In this document: positions 9,717-19,440 of the stretch, piece by piece | How positions within the stretch are numbered: position 1 is the first letter of the stretch | Layout of the letters: each line of letters starts with the position of its first letter | NCBI GenBank assembly: GCA_944388035.1 | Contig: CALXHF010000005.1 | Coordinates: 1 to 64,000, forward strand | DNA from: an uncultured Clostridia bacterium | Lineage (GTDB): Bacteria; Bacillota; Clostridia; TANB77; CAG-508 | Direction of reading: 5' to 3' | DNA: 64,000 nucleotides | Program-made: the position numbers and the translations under genes | The notes under the pieces: generated by a model | What the model saw: the letters and a program-made list of their open reading frames with translations, nothing else | Databases searched by the model: none | What the model was told of the DNA's origin: nothing

Positions 9717-10526
9717 TTGATTAATTTAAATAAATGTAAAGAAGAGTTTTTAAAATATGTTGCACCATATGAAGAAGAATATGAAGATGAAAAAGAATTC
9801 GAAGGAATAGAGAGAAAAAAATCACACTCATTAAGAGTAATGGAAGAGAGTAAGAATTTATCAGAAAAATTAGGTTTAAGTGATGAACAAAAAGAGATTG
9901 CTATGTTAATAGGGTTGTTACACGACATAGGAAGATTTAAACAATATACTCTAGACAGCAGATTTTTAAACGAGATGCTTGTAGACCACGCAAAACTAGG
10001 TGTAGAGGTGTTAGAAAAAGATGATTACATTAAAAAGTATATAAATGATAAACATTATATTCCAATAATATTAAAAGCAATAGAAAATCACAATAAATAT
10101 AAAATAGAAGAGGAAATGTTAAGCAAAGAAGAAATATTATTCTCAAAAATAATCAGAGATGCTGATAAATTAGATATTTTATATGAAGGTGCGGAAATTT
10201 TTTGGAAAAGTGAAGAAGAAGTAGAAAGAGTTGAAAATTCAAAGATTAATGTTAAAGTTGAACAACAATTTAAAGTTGAAAGACAAGTAAAAAAGTGTGG
10301 ATGTGAAAAAAATGATACAGTAGATGGGGTACTAATACTTTTATCATATATATATGATATTAATTTTAAAGAAAGTTTATCAATAATTTATAAAGAAAAT
10401 TTTGTAGAAAGAATTTTAGATAAATTTGATTTTAAAGATGAAAAAACAAAAAAACAAATGGAAAATCTAGAAGAAATTTTACAAAGAAATATAATATTAA
10501 GATTAAGAAAAAGATATAAAGGATGA
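9717..10526 (+). CDS. HD-domain phosphohydrolase
   Basis: The protein has the metal-binding HD signature: KKSHSLRVM gives the first His, GLLHDIGRFKQ the His-Asp pair, and VDHAKLG and ENHNKY further ligands. A late Asp (RDADKLDILYEG) completes the site. Members hydrolyse nucleotides or other phosphoesters; the substrate here is unknown. It is about 269 aa. Two starts are possible: GTG at 9705 or TTG at 9717. I prefer the TTG because GAGGTG then sits nine bases upstream as ribosome binding site. The stop overlaps the ribosome binding site of topB, so the two are probably cotranscribed. Confidence 0.75.
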   Translation: MINLNKCKEEFLKYVAPYEEEYEDEKEFEGIERKKSHSLRVMEESKNLSEKLGLSDEQKEIAMLIGLLHDIGRFKQYTLDSRFLNEMLVDHAKLGVEVLEKDDYIKKYINDKHYIPIILKAIENHNKYKIEEEMLSKEEILFSKIIRDADKLDILYEGAEIFWKSEEEVERVENSKINVKVEQQFKVERQVKKCGCEKNDTVDGVLILLSYIYDINFKESLSIIYKENFVERILDKFDFKDEKTKKQMENLEEILQRNIILRLRKRYKG

Positions 10527-10533
10527 TTTAAAA

Positions 10534-12480
10534 TTGGGTAAAAAATTATTAATAACAGAAAAGCCATCAGTTGCTATGGAATTTGCTAAAGCATTAAAGA
10601 TTACAACTAAAAGAAAAGATGGTTATTTAGAATCAGATAATTGGATAATAACTTGGTGTGTAGGTCACTTAGTAACTATGAGTTATCCCGAAAAGTATGA
10701 TGAAAAATTAAAATATTGGAGACTAGATACCTTACCGTTTATACCAGAGGAGTGGAAGTACGAAATTATACCACAAGTTCAAAAACAATTTAATATTGTG
10801 CAAAATTTACTTCAAAGAGAGGATGTTGAAGAAATTTATAATGCTGGGGACTCTGGGCGTGAAGGAGAATATATACAAAGGCTTGTATTTATGATGGCGA
10901 AACCTAACCCAAAGGCTAAAATGAAAAGGGTGTGGATAGATTCACAAACAGAAGAAGAAATTTTAAGAGGGATAAGAGAAGCAAAAGATGCGTCATATTA
11001 TGATAGTTTATCAGATAGTGCATATTTAAGAGCAAAAGAGGATTATTTAATAGGTATAAATTTTTCAAGATTACTTTCCATAATATATGGAAGAAATTTA
11101 GCAAATAGAATAAATGAAGATAAAGCATCTATATCAGTAGGTAGAGTTATGACTTGTGTACTTGGGATGATTGTTTCTAGAGAAAGAGAGATTAGAAATT
11201 TTAAGAAAACAAAATATTATAAAATACAAGGAATATTTGGAAAGGAAGAATCAAATTTTAATGCAGATTGGAAAGTAAGTGAGAATTCATCAATGTTTGA
11301 ATCTCAAAAGCTTTATAATGAGCAAGGTTTTAAAAAAGAAGAAGATGCAAAAAATTTCATTAAAAGTTTAGCAGGAAAAATAGCTAAAATAGTGGAATTA
11401 AAAAAATCCAAGCAAAAAGAAAATGCACCACTTTTATTTAATTTGGCAGAAATACAAAATGAGTGTACAAAAAGATTTAAGATAAAACCAGATGAAACTT
11501 TGGAAATTATACAAAATCTTTATGAGAAAAAATTAGTTACTTATCCAAGAACAGATGCAAGGGTATTGTCAACGGCAGTTGCTAAGGAAATTACAAAAAA
11601 CTTAAATGGAATAGCAAGAGGATATAATGATGAAGAAACTAAAGAATTTATAAAGAAAATGGTAGATGAGAAGTATTCTACCAACTTAGTGAAAACAAAA
11701 TATGTAAATGACAGTAAAATAACAGACCATTATGCAATTATCCCAACAGGACAAGGGTTTGAAAATTTTAATAATTTACCAGATTTACAAAAAAAGGTTT
11801 ATAAAGTAATTGTACATAGATTTTTAGCAATATTTTATCCACCTGCAGAATATCAAAAAATACAAGTAAATATTGAGGTTGAAAATGATGGTAAGAAAGA
11901 AAGCTTTTCTGCTAGTGAAAAAGTCTGTGTAAAACAAGGATTTCTGGAAATTTTAAAACCAGATAAGAAAAATAATAAAAAAGGTGAAAAAGAAAATAGT
12001 GATGTAGAAAATAATATTGAAATATTAAAAAATCTAAAAAAAGGTCAAGAAATAGAAGTACAAAATTATGAATTAAAAGAAGCGGAAACGTCACCACCTT
12101 CTAGATATAATTCTGGTTCTATCATCTTAGCTATGGAAAATGCAGGAAAGTTAATAGAAGATGAAGAATTAAGAGAACAAATAAAAGGTGCTGGAATTGG
12201 AACAAGTGCAACAAGAGCGGAAATTATTAAAAAATTAGAGAAAATAAAATATATAGAAATAAATAAAAAAACACAAATAATAACACCAACTCTAAAAGGT
12301 GAAAGTATATATGACATAGTATTTGGCTCAATGCCAGATATGTTAAATCCGAAACTTACAGCGAGTTGGGAAAAAGGGTTAGAGATGGTTGCAAAAAAAG
12401 AAATTAAACCAGAAGTTTTTATGGGAAAATTAACAAATTATATCAATTCTAAATTTAATAAATTAGTAATTAAAATGTGA
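10534..12480 (+). CDS. topB: DNA topoisomerase III
   Basis: This type IA topoisomerase relaxes and decatenates DNA. The 648-aa protein opens with the Toprim domain (KKLLITEKPSVAMEFA), with the acidic metal-binding motif in NAGDSGREGE. The active-site tyrosine lies in VTYPRTDARVL. The C-terminal catalytic core includes TSPPSRYNSGSIILAMENAG and GIGTSATRAEII. No zinc-finger cysteines follow, as is usual for TopB. The start is TTG behind AAAGGATG located in the end of the HD gene. The stop is TGA, one of several genes here that use TGA as a terminator. Confidence 0.93.
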   Translation: MGKKLLITEKPSVAMEFAKALKITTKRKDGYLESDNWIITWCVGHLVTMSYPEKYDEKLKYWRLDTLPFIPEEWKYEIIPQVQKQFNIVQNLLQREDVEEIYNAGDSGREGEYIQRLVFMMAKPNPKAKMKRVWIDSQTEEEILRGIREAKDASYYDSLSDSAYLRAKEDYLIGINFSRLLSIIYGRNLANRINEDKASISVGRVMTCVLGMIVSREREIRNFKKTKYYKIQGIFGKEESNFNADWKVSENSSMFESQKLYNEQGFKKEEDAKNFIKSLAGKIAKIVELKKSKQKENAPLLFNLAEIQNECTKRFKIKPDETLEIIQNLYEKKLVTYPRTDARVLSTAVAKEITKNLNGIARGYNDEETKEFIKKMVDEKYSTNLVKTKYVNDSKITDHYAIIPTGQGFENFNNLPDLQKKVYKVIVHRFLAIFYPPAEYQKIQVNIEVENDGKKESFSASEKVCVKQGFLEILKPDKKNNKKGEKENSDVENNIEILKNLKKGQEIEVQNYELKEAETSPPSRYNSGSIILAMENAGKLIEDEELREQIKGAGIGTSATRAEIIKKLEKIKYIEINKKTQIITPTLKGESIYDIVFGSMPDMLNPKLTASWEKGLEMVAKKEIKPEVFMGKLTNYINSKFNKLVIKM

Positions 12481-12547
12481 ATTTTTTGTGAAAATGAAGG
12501 AAAAAATAAAATATTAGTTGTAAATTTTTTCCAAAAATGGTAAAATA

Positions 12548-12578
12548 AAAAACATATGGCAAAAGTCATATGTTTTTT
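12548..12578 (+). terminator. Intrinsic terminator after topB
   Basis: The stem AAAAACATATG / CATATGTTTTT has an eight-base loop and ends in six Ts. It lies between topB and the next gene on the plus strand. Confidence 0.75.
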
Positions 12579-12607
12579 GTACTAATGGCTAGTAGATGGG
12601 AGTTATT

Positions 12608-13225
12608 GTGAAAGAAACTGACTTTCCGAAAGAAATTGAAATAGAAATTCCAATAGAAAGGAAATGTACAATCACCAGTGGTACACCTCAAGAGTTTTCA
12701 ACAGATGATTTGCCAAGTACTTTGACTGCAAGATTTGTGGGTTTTGAGACTAGACAAGGAGTATTTAGAGAGTTTACTCTTGTAAAATATGTAGTAGAGC
12801 CAATATTTGCTCTAAGGATATTTGGTAGGTGTAATACATATGGTTTTGAAAATTATGATGTAGAAAGTATAAATAGACTTTGCAATTTGATTTCACAACC
12901 ATATATGTATGGTGTAAGAAGTAGTACACCACAGGATGAGTTTGTTACACAAGATGATACTAATAAAGAATATTGGCTTTATACACCAGAAGATGTAAAT
13001 AGTTTAAGTTTTTCTAAGGATGGTAAAATTTTTAAAACAAATGTAGTATATGCTGGTGGATATTACTATGAAATTTGTGAAAGTGAAGGTGAGTCAAATG
13101 TGATTAAAAAGGTAGTAGATTATTATAATCTACCAATAAGAAAACCAAAAGCAGTAAGACCTGTAGTATTACTAAGACCAAGAGCTTTTGCAAGAAACAA
13201 AAGAAAAGTTTTAGCAATGGCATAG
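12608..13225 (+). CDS. Uncharacterised protein, orphan
   Basis: I do not recognise this ~205-aa protein. It has no membrane segment or signal peptide and ends in an Arg/Lys-rich tail (LLRPRAFARNKRKVLAMA). The sequence is rich in aromatic and beta-forming residues (AGGYYYEICESEGES). I suggest the GTG at 12608, which follows GGGAG at five bases; an in-frame ATG at 12596 has no good ribosome binding site. Codon use (TTG, CTT, AGG more frequent) looks a little different from neighbours. It is isolated by its own terminators on both sides, much like the unrelated orphan at 49188. Function unknown. Confidence 0.6.
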   Translation: MKETDFPKEIEIEIPIERKCTITSGTPQEFSTDDLPSTLTARFVGFETRQGVFREFTLVKYVVEPIFALRIFGRCNTYGFENYDVESINRLCNLISQPYMYGVRSSTPQDEFVTQDDTNKEYWLYTPEDVNSLSFSKDGKIFKTNVVYAGGYYYEICESEGESNVIKKVVDYYNLPIRKPKAVRPVVLLRPRAFARNKRKVLAMA

Positions 13226-13231
13226 TACAAA

Positions 13232-13264
13232 ATAAGCCCTCATTAATTTGAGGGCTTATCTTTT
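13232..13264. terminator. Bidirectional intrinsic terminator
   Basis: The stem ATAAGCCCTCA / TGAGGGCTTAT has a six-base loop and ends in a T-run on the plus strand. It is shared by the orphan gene on the plus strand and the convergent acyltransferase, whose stop lies in the loop. Confidence 0.8.
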
Positions 13265-13821
13265 AAATTATAGATTTTTTCAATTAATTTTTTTGATGCC
13301 TGCTTAAATTCATTTTTATTCTTAATATCACTTTCTATAAAATAGGGAATACCAAAAACAACTTTTACTTTTGAGAAAAAATTAGGCCTTCTTGTAATAA
13401 AAACAGGAACAATTGGAATATTTAATTTAGATGATATAAAAACTGGCCCATTATGATATTTATTTCCAATATCATCTTTGTTTTTAATAACTCCACCTTC
13501 TGGAAAAATTAAAAGTTTACAGTTGTTACTTTCCTTAAAGATAGAAATAGATTTTAAAAGACTATTAACATCAACTTTTTTCCTATTTACAGGAAAAACA
13601 TTATAATGTCTTAAAATTTTAGAAAATAATTTATCTCTAAAAATTTCTGATTTTGCCATAATAGATAAATCATCTACTGTTGAATATATAAAGAAAGGGT
13701 CAAATACAGTGGAATGATTTGGGCAAATTAAAAATTTATCATATTTTTCTAAATTTTCTAAATTATAATATTTAACTCTAAATAACAATTTACAAAAAAG
13801 AAATTTAATAAACTTTTTCAA
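13243..13821 (-). CDS. 1-acylglycerol-3-phosphate acyltransferase-like protein (PlsC family)
   Basis: The 192-aa membrane-associated enzyme would transfer an acyl chain to lysophosphatidic acid in phospholipid synthesis. It carries the acyltransferase motif CPNHSTVFDPFF (HxxxxD) and the acceptor-binding motif FPEGGV. The frame is open to 13890, but a consensus promoter lies inside that extension. Transcription therefore starts later, and I place the start at the TTG at 13821 (MKKFIKFLFCKLLF) behind AAAGGTG. The N-terminus is hydrophobic and basic, as is common for PlsC. The family is secure; substrate specificity is not shown. Confidence 0.8.
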   Translation of the reverse strand: MKKFIKFLFCKLLFRVKYYNLENLEKYDKFLICPNHSTVFDPFFIYSTVDDLSIMAKSEIFRDKLFSKILRHYNVFPVNRKKVDVNSLLKSISIFKESNNCKLLIFPEGGVIKNKDDIGNKYHNGPVFISSKLNIPIVPVFITRRPNFFSKVKVVFGIPYFIESDIKNKNEFKQASKKLIEKIYNLKDKPSN

Positions 13822-13851
13822 AAAAATCACCTTTTTTTGTTTATTTTTTAG

Positions 13852-13880
13852 ATTATATATTTTTATAAAAAATCTGTCAA
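13852..13880 (-). promoter_or_regulatory. Sigma-A type promoter for the PlsC-like gene
   Basis: On the minus strand TTGACA (13880-13875) and TATAAT (13857-13852) are separated by 17 bases, a perfect consensus. It overlaps back to back with the plus-strand promoter at 13884. This site rules out the longer start for the acyltransferase. Confidence 0.85.
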
Positions 13881-13883
13881 CAA

Positions 13884-13912
13884 TTGACAAATAAAGAAAA
13901 ATTTGCTATAAC
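13884..13912 (+). promoter_or_regulatory. Sigma-A type promoter for the small membrane protein gene
   Basis: TTGACA at 13884 and TATAAC at 13907 are 17 bases apart. Its -35 box and that of the divergent promoter form the palindrome TGTCAACAATTGACA. Confidence 0.78.
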
Positions 13913-13942
13913 ATATATATACGAAAGAATGGAGAGATACAT

Positions 13943-14338
13943 ATGAACGAAAAAAGATACAAATCAGTTATAGTAATATGGGGAGTAATTTTTTTAGTAT
14001 TACACACATTATCATTAATTAATGTGGTAGGGTTAAGACCATTTGCATATACATATCTATATAAATTAATAACATCACTTGTAGCATTAATAGTATTAGC
14101 ATTAGTTATAATTTTTATAGGTCTATCTTTAAAAAAGAAGAAAGCTGGACCAATAATAGGAATTGTGCTTGGAGCAATTTACATATTAAATTTTAACTTT
14201 ACAAATATATTTATTAGTATTGTAAACTTAGTAGCAGGTGTTTGTTTTATAATATCTTGTGCAGGTATGTTAAAATTTATAGCAAAAGAAAATAAAAAAC
14301 AACCAGAAAAAGAAGAAAAACAAACAGAAAACACTTGA
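13943..14338 (+). CDS. Small integral membrane protein, unknown function
   Basis: The 131-aa protein shows about four hydrophobic segments (around residues 9-30, 38-63, 72-90 and 93-110) and a Lys/Glu-rich cytoplasmic tail. The third and fourth segments are short. I see no catalytic motif and do not recognise a family. The ATG follows GGAGAG. It ends in TGA, 20 bases before mfd, and may be cotranscribed with mfd from the promoter at 13884. Confidence 0.6.
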   Translation: MNEKRYKSVIVIWGVIFLVLHTLSLINVVGLRPFAYTYLYKLITSLVALIVLALVIIFIGLSLKKKKAGPIIGIVLGAIYILNFNFTNIFISIVNLVAGVCFIISCAGMLKFIAKENKKQPEKEEKQTENT

Positions 14339-14358
14339 AAATAGGCAGGAGAAAGTAA

Positions 14359-17300
14359 ATGAATACAATCTTAGGAGAACTTGGGAAAAGTTCAAACTTC
14401 GTTAAATTAATAAACAATATAGAAAACAAAAAAAGTCCGATAGCAATATCGGGCTTAAATGACGTTGGTATGGTAGAAGTCCTTACAGCTACATACGAAT
14501 ATACAAAAAAACCAATATGTGTTTTAACATATAATGAAATACAAGCAAAAAGAATTTTTCAAGATATAAAATATTTTACAGAAAATGTAATATATTTTCC
14601 TAAAAAAGAAGTAGTAACATATGATTATGTTGCAGAAAGTAAAGAAAATTTATATGAAAGAATAGAAGCTTTAAATAAAATAAAAAATAAAAGAAGTCAA
14701 ATAATTGTAACAACAATAGGAGCAGTATTACAAAAATTACCTTCAAAAAACACATTATATAAAAATGAGATAAAATTTAAAGTAGGAGATATTTATAATT
14801 TAGAAGATATTAAAAAGAAACTAGTAGACTTAGGATATGTAAGATATGATTTAATAGATGGAAGAGGGCAGTTTAGCGTAAGAGGAGATATTGTAGATAT
14901 ATCAATAAATCAAAAAACTGGAATAAGAGTAGAATTTTGGGGAGATGAGATAGATTCAATTAGAGAATTTAATATAGAAAGCCAAAGGTCTATTTCAAAT
15001 AAACAAGAAGTAACAATTTATCCTGCAAATGAATATATATTAGAGAAAAAACTAGATGAAGTATGTCAAAAGATAAGAAAAAAATATGAACTTTATTCTA
15101 ATCAAGAAATAATAGAAGAAGATATAGAGCAAATAAAAATAGGAAATTATACATCTAAAATAGATAAATATTTTGACTGTTTTTATGAAAAAGGGGAAAG
15201 TGTTTTAGAATATTTGAATTCAAATTATGTAATATTTTTAGATGAAATATCAAAAATAAAAACACGTTCTTTAAATATAAAAAAAGATAGAGAAAATTTA
15301 ATAGAAAGTTTAATATCAAAAGAAAAAGAAGTGCCAGAAGCTATAAATAATGAATTGGATTTTAATAATATAGAAGAGATATTAGATAAAAAACAATTGG
15401 TGTATGTAGAAAAAGAAGATAATTCATTAAAAATAGATTGTGAACAATATAAATTTGATTATAAAAACATAAATTATTATAAAAGTGAAATTGAAAGTTT
15501 ATTTAAAGATTTAAAAACATTTTTAAGGAAAAATAAAAGTGTATATATCTTAATAGAAACAAAAGAAAAAGCAAAAAAATTAAAAATATTATTAGAAGAT
15601 AAGGAAATTCCTTGTAAAATCGAAGAAAAACTAAATCAAACAATAATTGTAAAATCTAGAGAAAATGTTGTTACAATATCTGTTGGAACATTATCTTCTG
15701 GATTTAAAAATTATGATATAAACCAAATAGTAATAGTAGCCGATGAATTAATTAGCGGAGAAAAAAAGAGAAGAAGGATTACAAATACAGCTTTTAAAGA
15801 AGGAGAAAAGGTTGTATTTGCAGATTTAAAACAAGGTGATTACGTAGTTCATAGGAGATATGGTATTGGTATTTATATTGGTGTAAATACAATCAAAGCA
15901 GATGGAATTGTTAAAGATTATATTAAAATAAAATATGCAGATGACGCAATATTATATGTCCCTACTTCTGACTTAGATAGTGTTAGAAAATATATTGGTG
16001 GAGATAGAATTAAACCTAAAGTAAATAAATTAGGAACTAGAGATTGGGAAAAGGCAAAAGCTAAAGTTAAAAATAATTTAAGAGAAGTTGCAGAAGAATT
16101 AATAGAATTATATGCAAAAAGAGAAAATGCTGTTGGTTTTGCTTTTAGTGAAGATACTCCTTGGCAAAAAGAGTTTGAAGATAAGTTTCCATATCAAGAA
16201 ACAGATGATCAATTAAGATGTATAGAAGAAGTAAAAAGTGATATGGAAAAATCTAAACCAATGGATAGATTACTTTGTGGTGATGTTGGATATGGTAAGA
16301 CAGAAGTGGCTATGAGAGCAGCTTTTAAAGCAGCAATGGATGAAAAACAAGTAGCTTATTTAGCACCTACTACAGTTCTTGCAGAACAACAATATCAGGA
16401 ATTCAAAAAAAGGATGAAAGATTTTCCTGTAAGAGTTGAAATCTTAAATAGATTTAAAACTCAGAAATATCAAAATGAAGTGATAAGAAAATTGAAACTT
16501 GGAGAAGTAGATATTTTAATTGGAACTCATAGAATCCTTGGTAAGGATGTACAGTTTAAAGATTTAGGTTTACTTATTATTGATGAGGAGCATAGATTTG
16601 GAGTTAAAGCAAAAGAAAAGATAAAACAGATGAAAATGAGTATAGATGTTTTAACAATGACAGCTACTCCTATACCTAGAACAATGCATATGTCAATTGT
16701 AGGGATTCGTGATATGTCTGTTATATATGAGCCACCATACAACAGAAAACCAGTTCAGACTTATGTATTAGAATACGATAAAGAAGTTGTAAGAGAAGCA
16801 ATTGTTAGAGAACTTGAAAGAGGGGGACAGGTATTCTATATTTTTAATAGAGTAGAAAATATAGAAAGAAAAGCAGATGAAATATCAGAATTAGTACCAG
16901 AAGCAGATGTTGTTTTTGCACACGGGCAAATGACTGGTAGCAGAATTGAGGATATTATGCAAGAGTTTGTTGAGGGTAAGTCAAATGTTTTAGTTTGTAC
17001 TACAATTCTTGAATCTGGTATTGATATTCCAAATGCGAATACTATAATTGTTGAAAATGCAGATAGGATGGGACTTGCACAATTGTATCAGATTCGTGGT
17101 AGAGTAGGAAGGTCTGAAAGACAAGCATATGCATATATTACATATAAAAGAGATAAACTACTTTCAGAAGTTGCTGATAAAAGATTAAAGGCTATAAAAG
17201 AATTTACTGAATTTGGTTCTGGATTTAAGATTGCTATGAGAGATTTGGAAATTCGTGGAGCCGGAAGCTTACTTCGGTGAAATTCAATCAGGACATCTAG

Positions 17301-17833
17301 AGCAAGTTGGTTATGATACTTATTGCGAGTTATTAGATCAAGTTGTAAAAGAAACTAAAGGAATAAAAGGTACTGAAGAAAAAGATATCCAAATTGATAT
17401 TGATATTTCAAGCTATATTCCAGATACTTATATAGAAGATAGTAGCGAAAAAATCGATATTTACCAAAAAATTGCTTTATGTAGAACTGAAGAAGATATT
17501 TCAAATGTTGTTGATGAGGTTATAGATAGGTTTGGAAATATGCCTGATGAGTTAAATAATTTGCTTGAGATTGCAAGGATAAAACAGCTTTGTAGAAATA
17601 CACCAGTTATAAAAATTACAGAGAAGAAGAATAGAAAAACTGGTTCTCAAAATGTTGTGTTTTATTTTGAAAAAGATAAGTTTGATCCAAATGTTATCTC
17701 TTCTCTTATTAAAAAATATGGCACAGATATTAAGTTTTCAGATGCTATCCTGCCTTATATTACGCTATTTTTGAATAGACAGACAGAAAAAGAACTTATT
17801 AGAAATATTAAAGAGTTTTTAAAAATGTTTTAG
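14359..17833 (+). CDS. mfd: Transcription-repair coupling factor Mfd, +1 frameshift at 17275
   Basis: Mfd removes RNA polymerase stalled at lesions and recruits UvrA. The N-terminus has the UvrB-like module. QGDYVVHRRYGIGIYIG marks the CarD-like RNA polymerase interaction domain. The translocase has Walker A (CGDVGYGKTEVA), the DEEH box (IIDEEHRFG) and motif VI (QIRGRVGRSERQAY). The zero frame reaches RGAGSLL, then CGG TGA. Skipping C17275 gives GAGSLL-GEIQSGHLEQVGYD, the conserved TRG-to-D7 junction, and the frame continues to 17833. The result is about 1157 aa, the standard Mfd length. Without the shift the protein loses its C-terminal regulatory domain. The stop directly after CGG makes this the tightest site in the window. 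Confidence 0.92.
17272..17278 (+). other. +1 frameshift site CTT CGG T (mfd)
   Basis: The zero frame is TTA CTT CGG TGA; the +1 frame is TTA CTT (C) GGT GAA. The shift restores the conserved Mfd segment LLGEIQSGH. The next zero-frame codon is the stop TGA. Confidence 0.87.
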
Positions 17834-17890
17834 GGACGTTTCTTTTGCGAATTTTTAGTTGCGTTTAGGATACAGCTATTAGGGAAAAGA

Positions 17891-17980
17891 AGTAAGTTTT
17901 TAGATTTAAGCTTATGCTTACCAGCAATTTTTCTACCCTTTTTATTCCCTACGAAAAATTGCTTAATCTAAAAACTTACT
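17891..17980. repeat. Long inverted repeat downstream of mfd
   Basis: The outer arms AGTAAGTTTTTAGATT / AATCTAAAAACTTACT (16 bp) match perfectly. So do the inner arms AGCAATTTTTC / GAAAAATTGCT (11 bp). A 16-base bulge on the left side itself holds a TAAGC/GCTTA mini-hairpin. The element could be a structured RNA, a terminator for mfd, or a MITE-like remnant. I cannot choose between these. Confidence 0.65.
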
Positions 17981-18009
17981 TATATATTTTTGTTTTTATA
18001 TTAAAAAAT

Positions 18010-18043
18010 AAAAGTTATTTCTTTTTTAAAAAAATAACTTTTT
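18010..18043. terminator. Intrinsic terminator between mfd region and HTH pseudogene
   Basis: The stem AAAAGTTATTT / AAATAACTTTT is AT-rich, with T-runs available on both strands. It lies at the 3' end of the minus-strand HTH pseudogene. Confidence 0.5.
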
Positions 18044-18260
18044 ATTTTTGTCTTGGATATGGTTTTATTTCATTTGTTAAGCCTAATAAATAATCTAGAC
18101 TTGTGTTATAATATTTTGCTAATTTTTTCAAAGAAGATATTGGTATGTTTATTTTGCCTAATTCATATTTACTGTAATTTGTTTGTGATATGTTTAGCAT
18201 TTTGGCTATTTCTTCTTACTTTAAATTTCTATCTTCTCTTAAATCTTTTAATCTTAGCAT
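18042..18260 (-). pseudogene. XRE-type HTH regulator with in-frame TAA
   Basis: Reading the minus strand from the ATG at 18260 gives a 72-codon HTH protein. MLRLKDLREDRNLK is followed by TAA and then EEIAKMLNISQTNYSKYELG, a clear Cro/CI-type helix-turn-helix, and finally LDYLLGLTNE. The stop at 18218-18216 stands where family members usually have Gln (CAA to TAA is one change). An AGG-containing ribosome binding site (GGAGG) precedes the ATG. It is most simply a recent nonsense pseudogene. No CGG is involved, so it differs from the frameshifted genes. Confidence 0.65.
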
Positions 18261-18309
18261 TAATGCCTCCTAAAATATTTTATTTTAAAATATTTTATAA
18301 TAGTTATAA

Positions 18310-18537
18310 AACTATGAATACAGATTAAGAGCAATAAGAGATGAGGCAGATGCAATAGAGTATAAAACAAAACAAGCAAAAGAAGAAGGAATTAAAGAAG
18401 GTTTGGAGCGAGGAGCTAAGCGAAAAACTGAAAAAATGGTAAAAGAAATGTTAAAAAATAATTTTACAATAGAACAAATACAGACAATAACAAAATTAAC
18501 AAAAGAAGAAATAGAAAGATTAAAAAATGAAATCTAA
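18310..18537 (+). pseudogene. C-terminal remnant of an Rpn/YhgA-like nuclease-transposase
   Basis: The open frame ending at TAA 18535 reads RLRAIRDEADAIEYKTKQAK, then EGIKEGLERGAKRKTEKM, then a helical tail, LTKEEIERLKNEI. This Lys/Glu-rich tail with KEGL repeats is typical of the C-terminus of Rpn family (PD-(D/E)XK) proteins. No start codon or catalytic domain is present; a TAA lies immediately upstream. The fragment probably shares origin with the intact relative at 20124. Confidence 0.55.
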
Positions 18538-18570
18538 ATAAAATATTGCTAAAATCTGAATAAAGTTATA

Positions 18571-18615
18571 AAATACAATAGTACAGTAAATAATAAATGT
18601 ACTATTGTATTTTTT
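18571..18615 (+). terminator. Intrinsic terminator upstream of TrmH-family gene
   Basis: The stem AAATACAATAGTACA / TGTACTATTGTATTT ends in a T-run. It lies immediately before the AAGGAGAG ribosome binding site of the next gene, so that gene needs read-through or a promoter inside the hairpin region. Confidence 0.65.
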
Positions 18616-18629
18616 AAGGAGAGAGATTT

Positions 18630-19424
18630 ATGAACGTAATATCTAGTAAAGATAATGAAACTATTAAAAATATAAAAAAATTAAAAGAAAAAAAGTATAG
18701 AGACTTAGAAAATGTATATATAGTAGAAGGGATAAAAATGGTAAAGGAGGCTATTTTAGAAAAAGCTTCTATTAGACAAATAATCATATGTGATGATTGT
18801 GAAAAATCTGATAGTATACCTAAAGAATTAATGTATGAAATAGCAAAATATGAGTGTATATATGTAACAAATAAAGTTTTTAAATATATAACAGAAGTAC
18901 AAACACCACAAGGAGTTATGGCAATAATAGAAAAAAACAATAAAGATAAAGAAATAAATTATGATGAAGATATAATAGTTGCATTAGATGATATACAAGA
19001 CCCAGGAAATTTAGGAACAATTTTAAGAACAGTAGATAGTTGTGGTTTAAAACAAATATTAATATCAAAAGGAACAGCAGACCCATATAACCCCAAAGTA
19101 GTGCGTTCTACTATGGGGGCAATTTATAGAGTTAAAATAATAGAGTGTGAAGATTTAGAAAAAACTTTAAAAGAAGTAAAGAAAAATAAATTTAAAATAT
19201 TAGTAACATCATTGGAAGATAGTAAAAGTATTTATGATGTTAAATATAATAAAAAAGTTATAGTAATAGGAAATGAAGCAAATGGAGTTGAAGATAAAAT
19301 AATAAAATTAGCTGATGAAAAAATAAAAATACCAATGCTTGGAAAAACAGAAAGCTTAAATGCATCTGTTGCAACAGGAATAATATTATATGAATATGTA
19401 AGGCAAAAATTAAATAATAAATAG
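18630..19424 (+). CDS. 23S rRNA 2'-O-methyltransferase, TrmH/SpoU family (RlmB-like)
   Basis: The 264-aa SPOUT methyltransferase uses SAM to methylate a ribose in rRNA or tRNA. The N-terminal substrate-binding domain (NVYIVEGIKMVKEAI) precedes the SPOUT knot. The three SpoU motifs are VALDDIQDPGNLGTILRT, VIGNEANGV and IPMLGKTESLNASVA. AGGAGAG precedes the ATG. The next gene, 16 bases downstream, is another SPOUT methyltransferase, suggesting an RNA-modification operon. The exact target nucleotide cannot be read from sequence. Confidence 0.88.
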   Translation: MNVISSKDNETIKNIKKLKEKKYRDLENVYIVEGIKMVKEAILEKASIRQIIICDDCEKSDSIPKELMYEIAKYECIYVTNKVFKYITEVQTPQGVMAIIEKNNKDKEINYDEDIIVALDDIQDPGNLGTILRTVDSCGLKQILISKGTADPYNPKVVRSTMGAIYRVKIIECEDLEKTLKEVKKNKFKILVTSLEDSKSIYDVKYNKKVIVIGNEANGVEDKIIKLADEKIKIPMLGKTESLNASVATGIILYEYVRQKLNNK

Positions 19425-19440
19425 GAAAGAGGAATATAAA

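Noticed and set aside
18053..18328. A 91-aa plus-strand open frame
   Set aside because: It is the antisense shadow of the HTH pseudogene on the minus strand.
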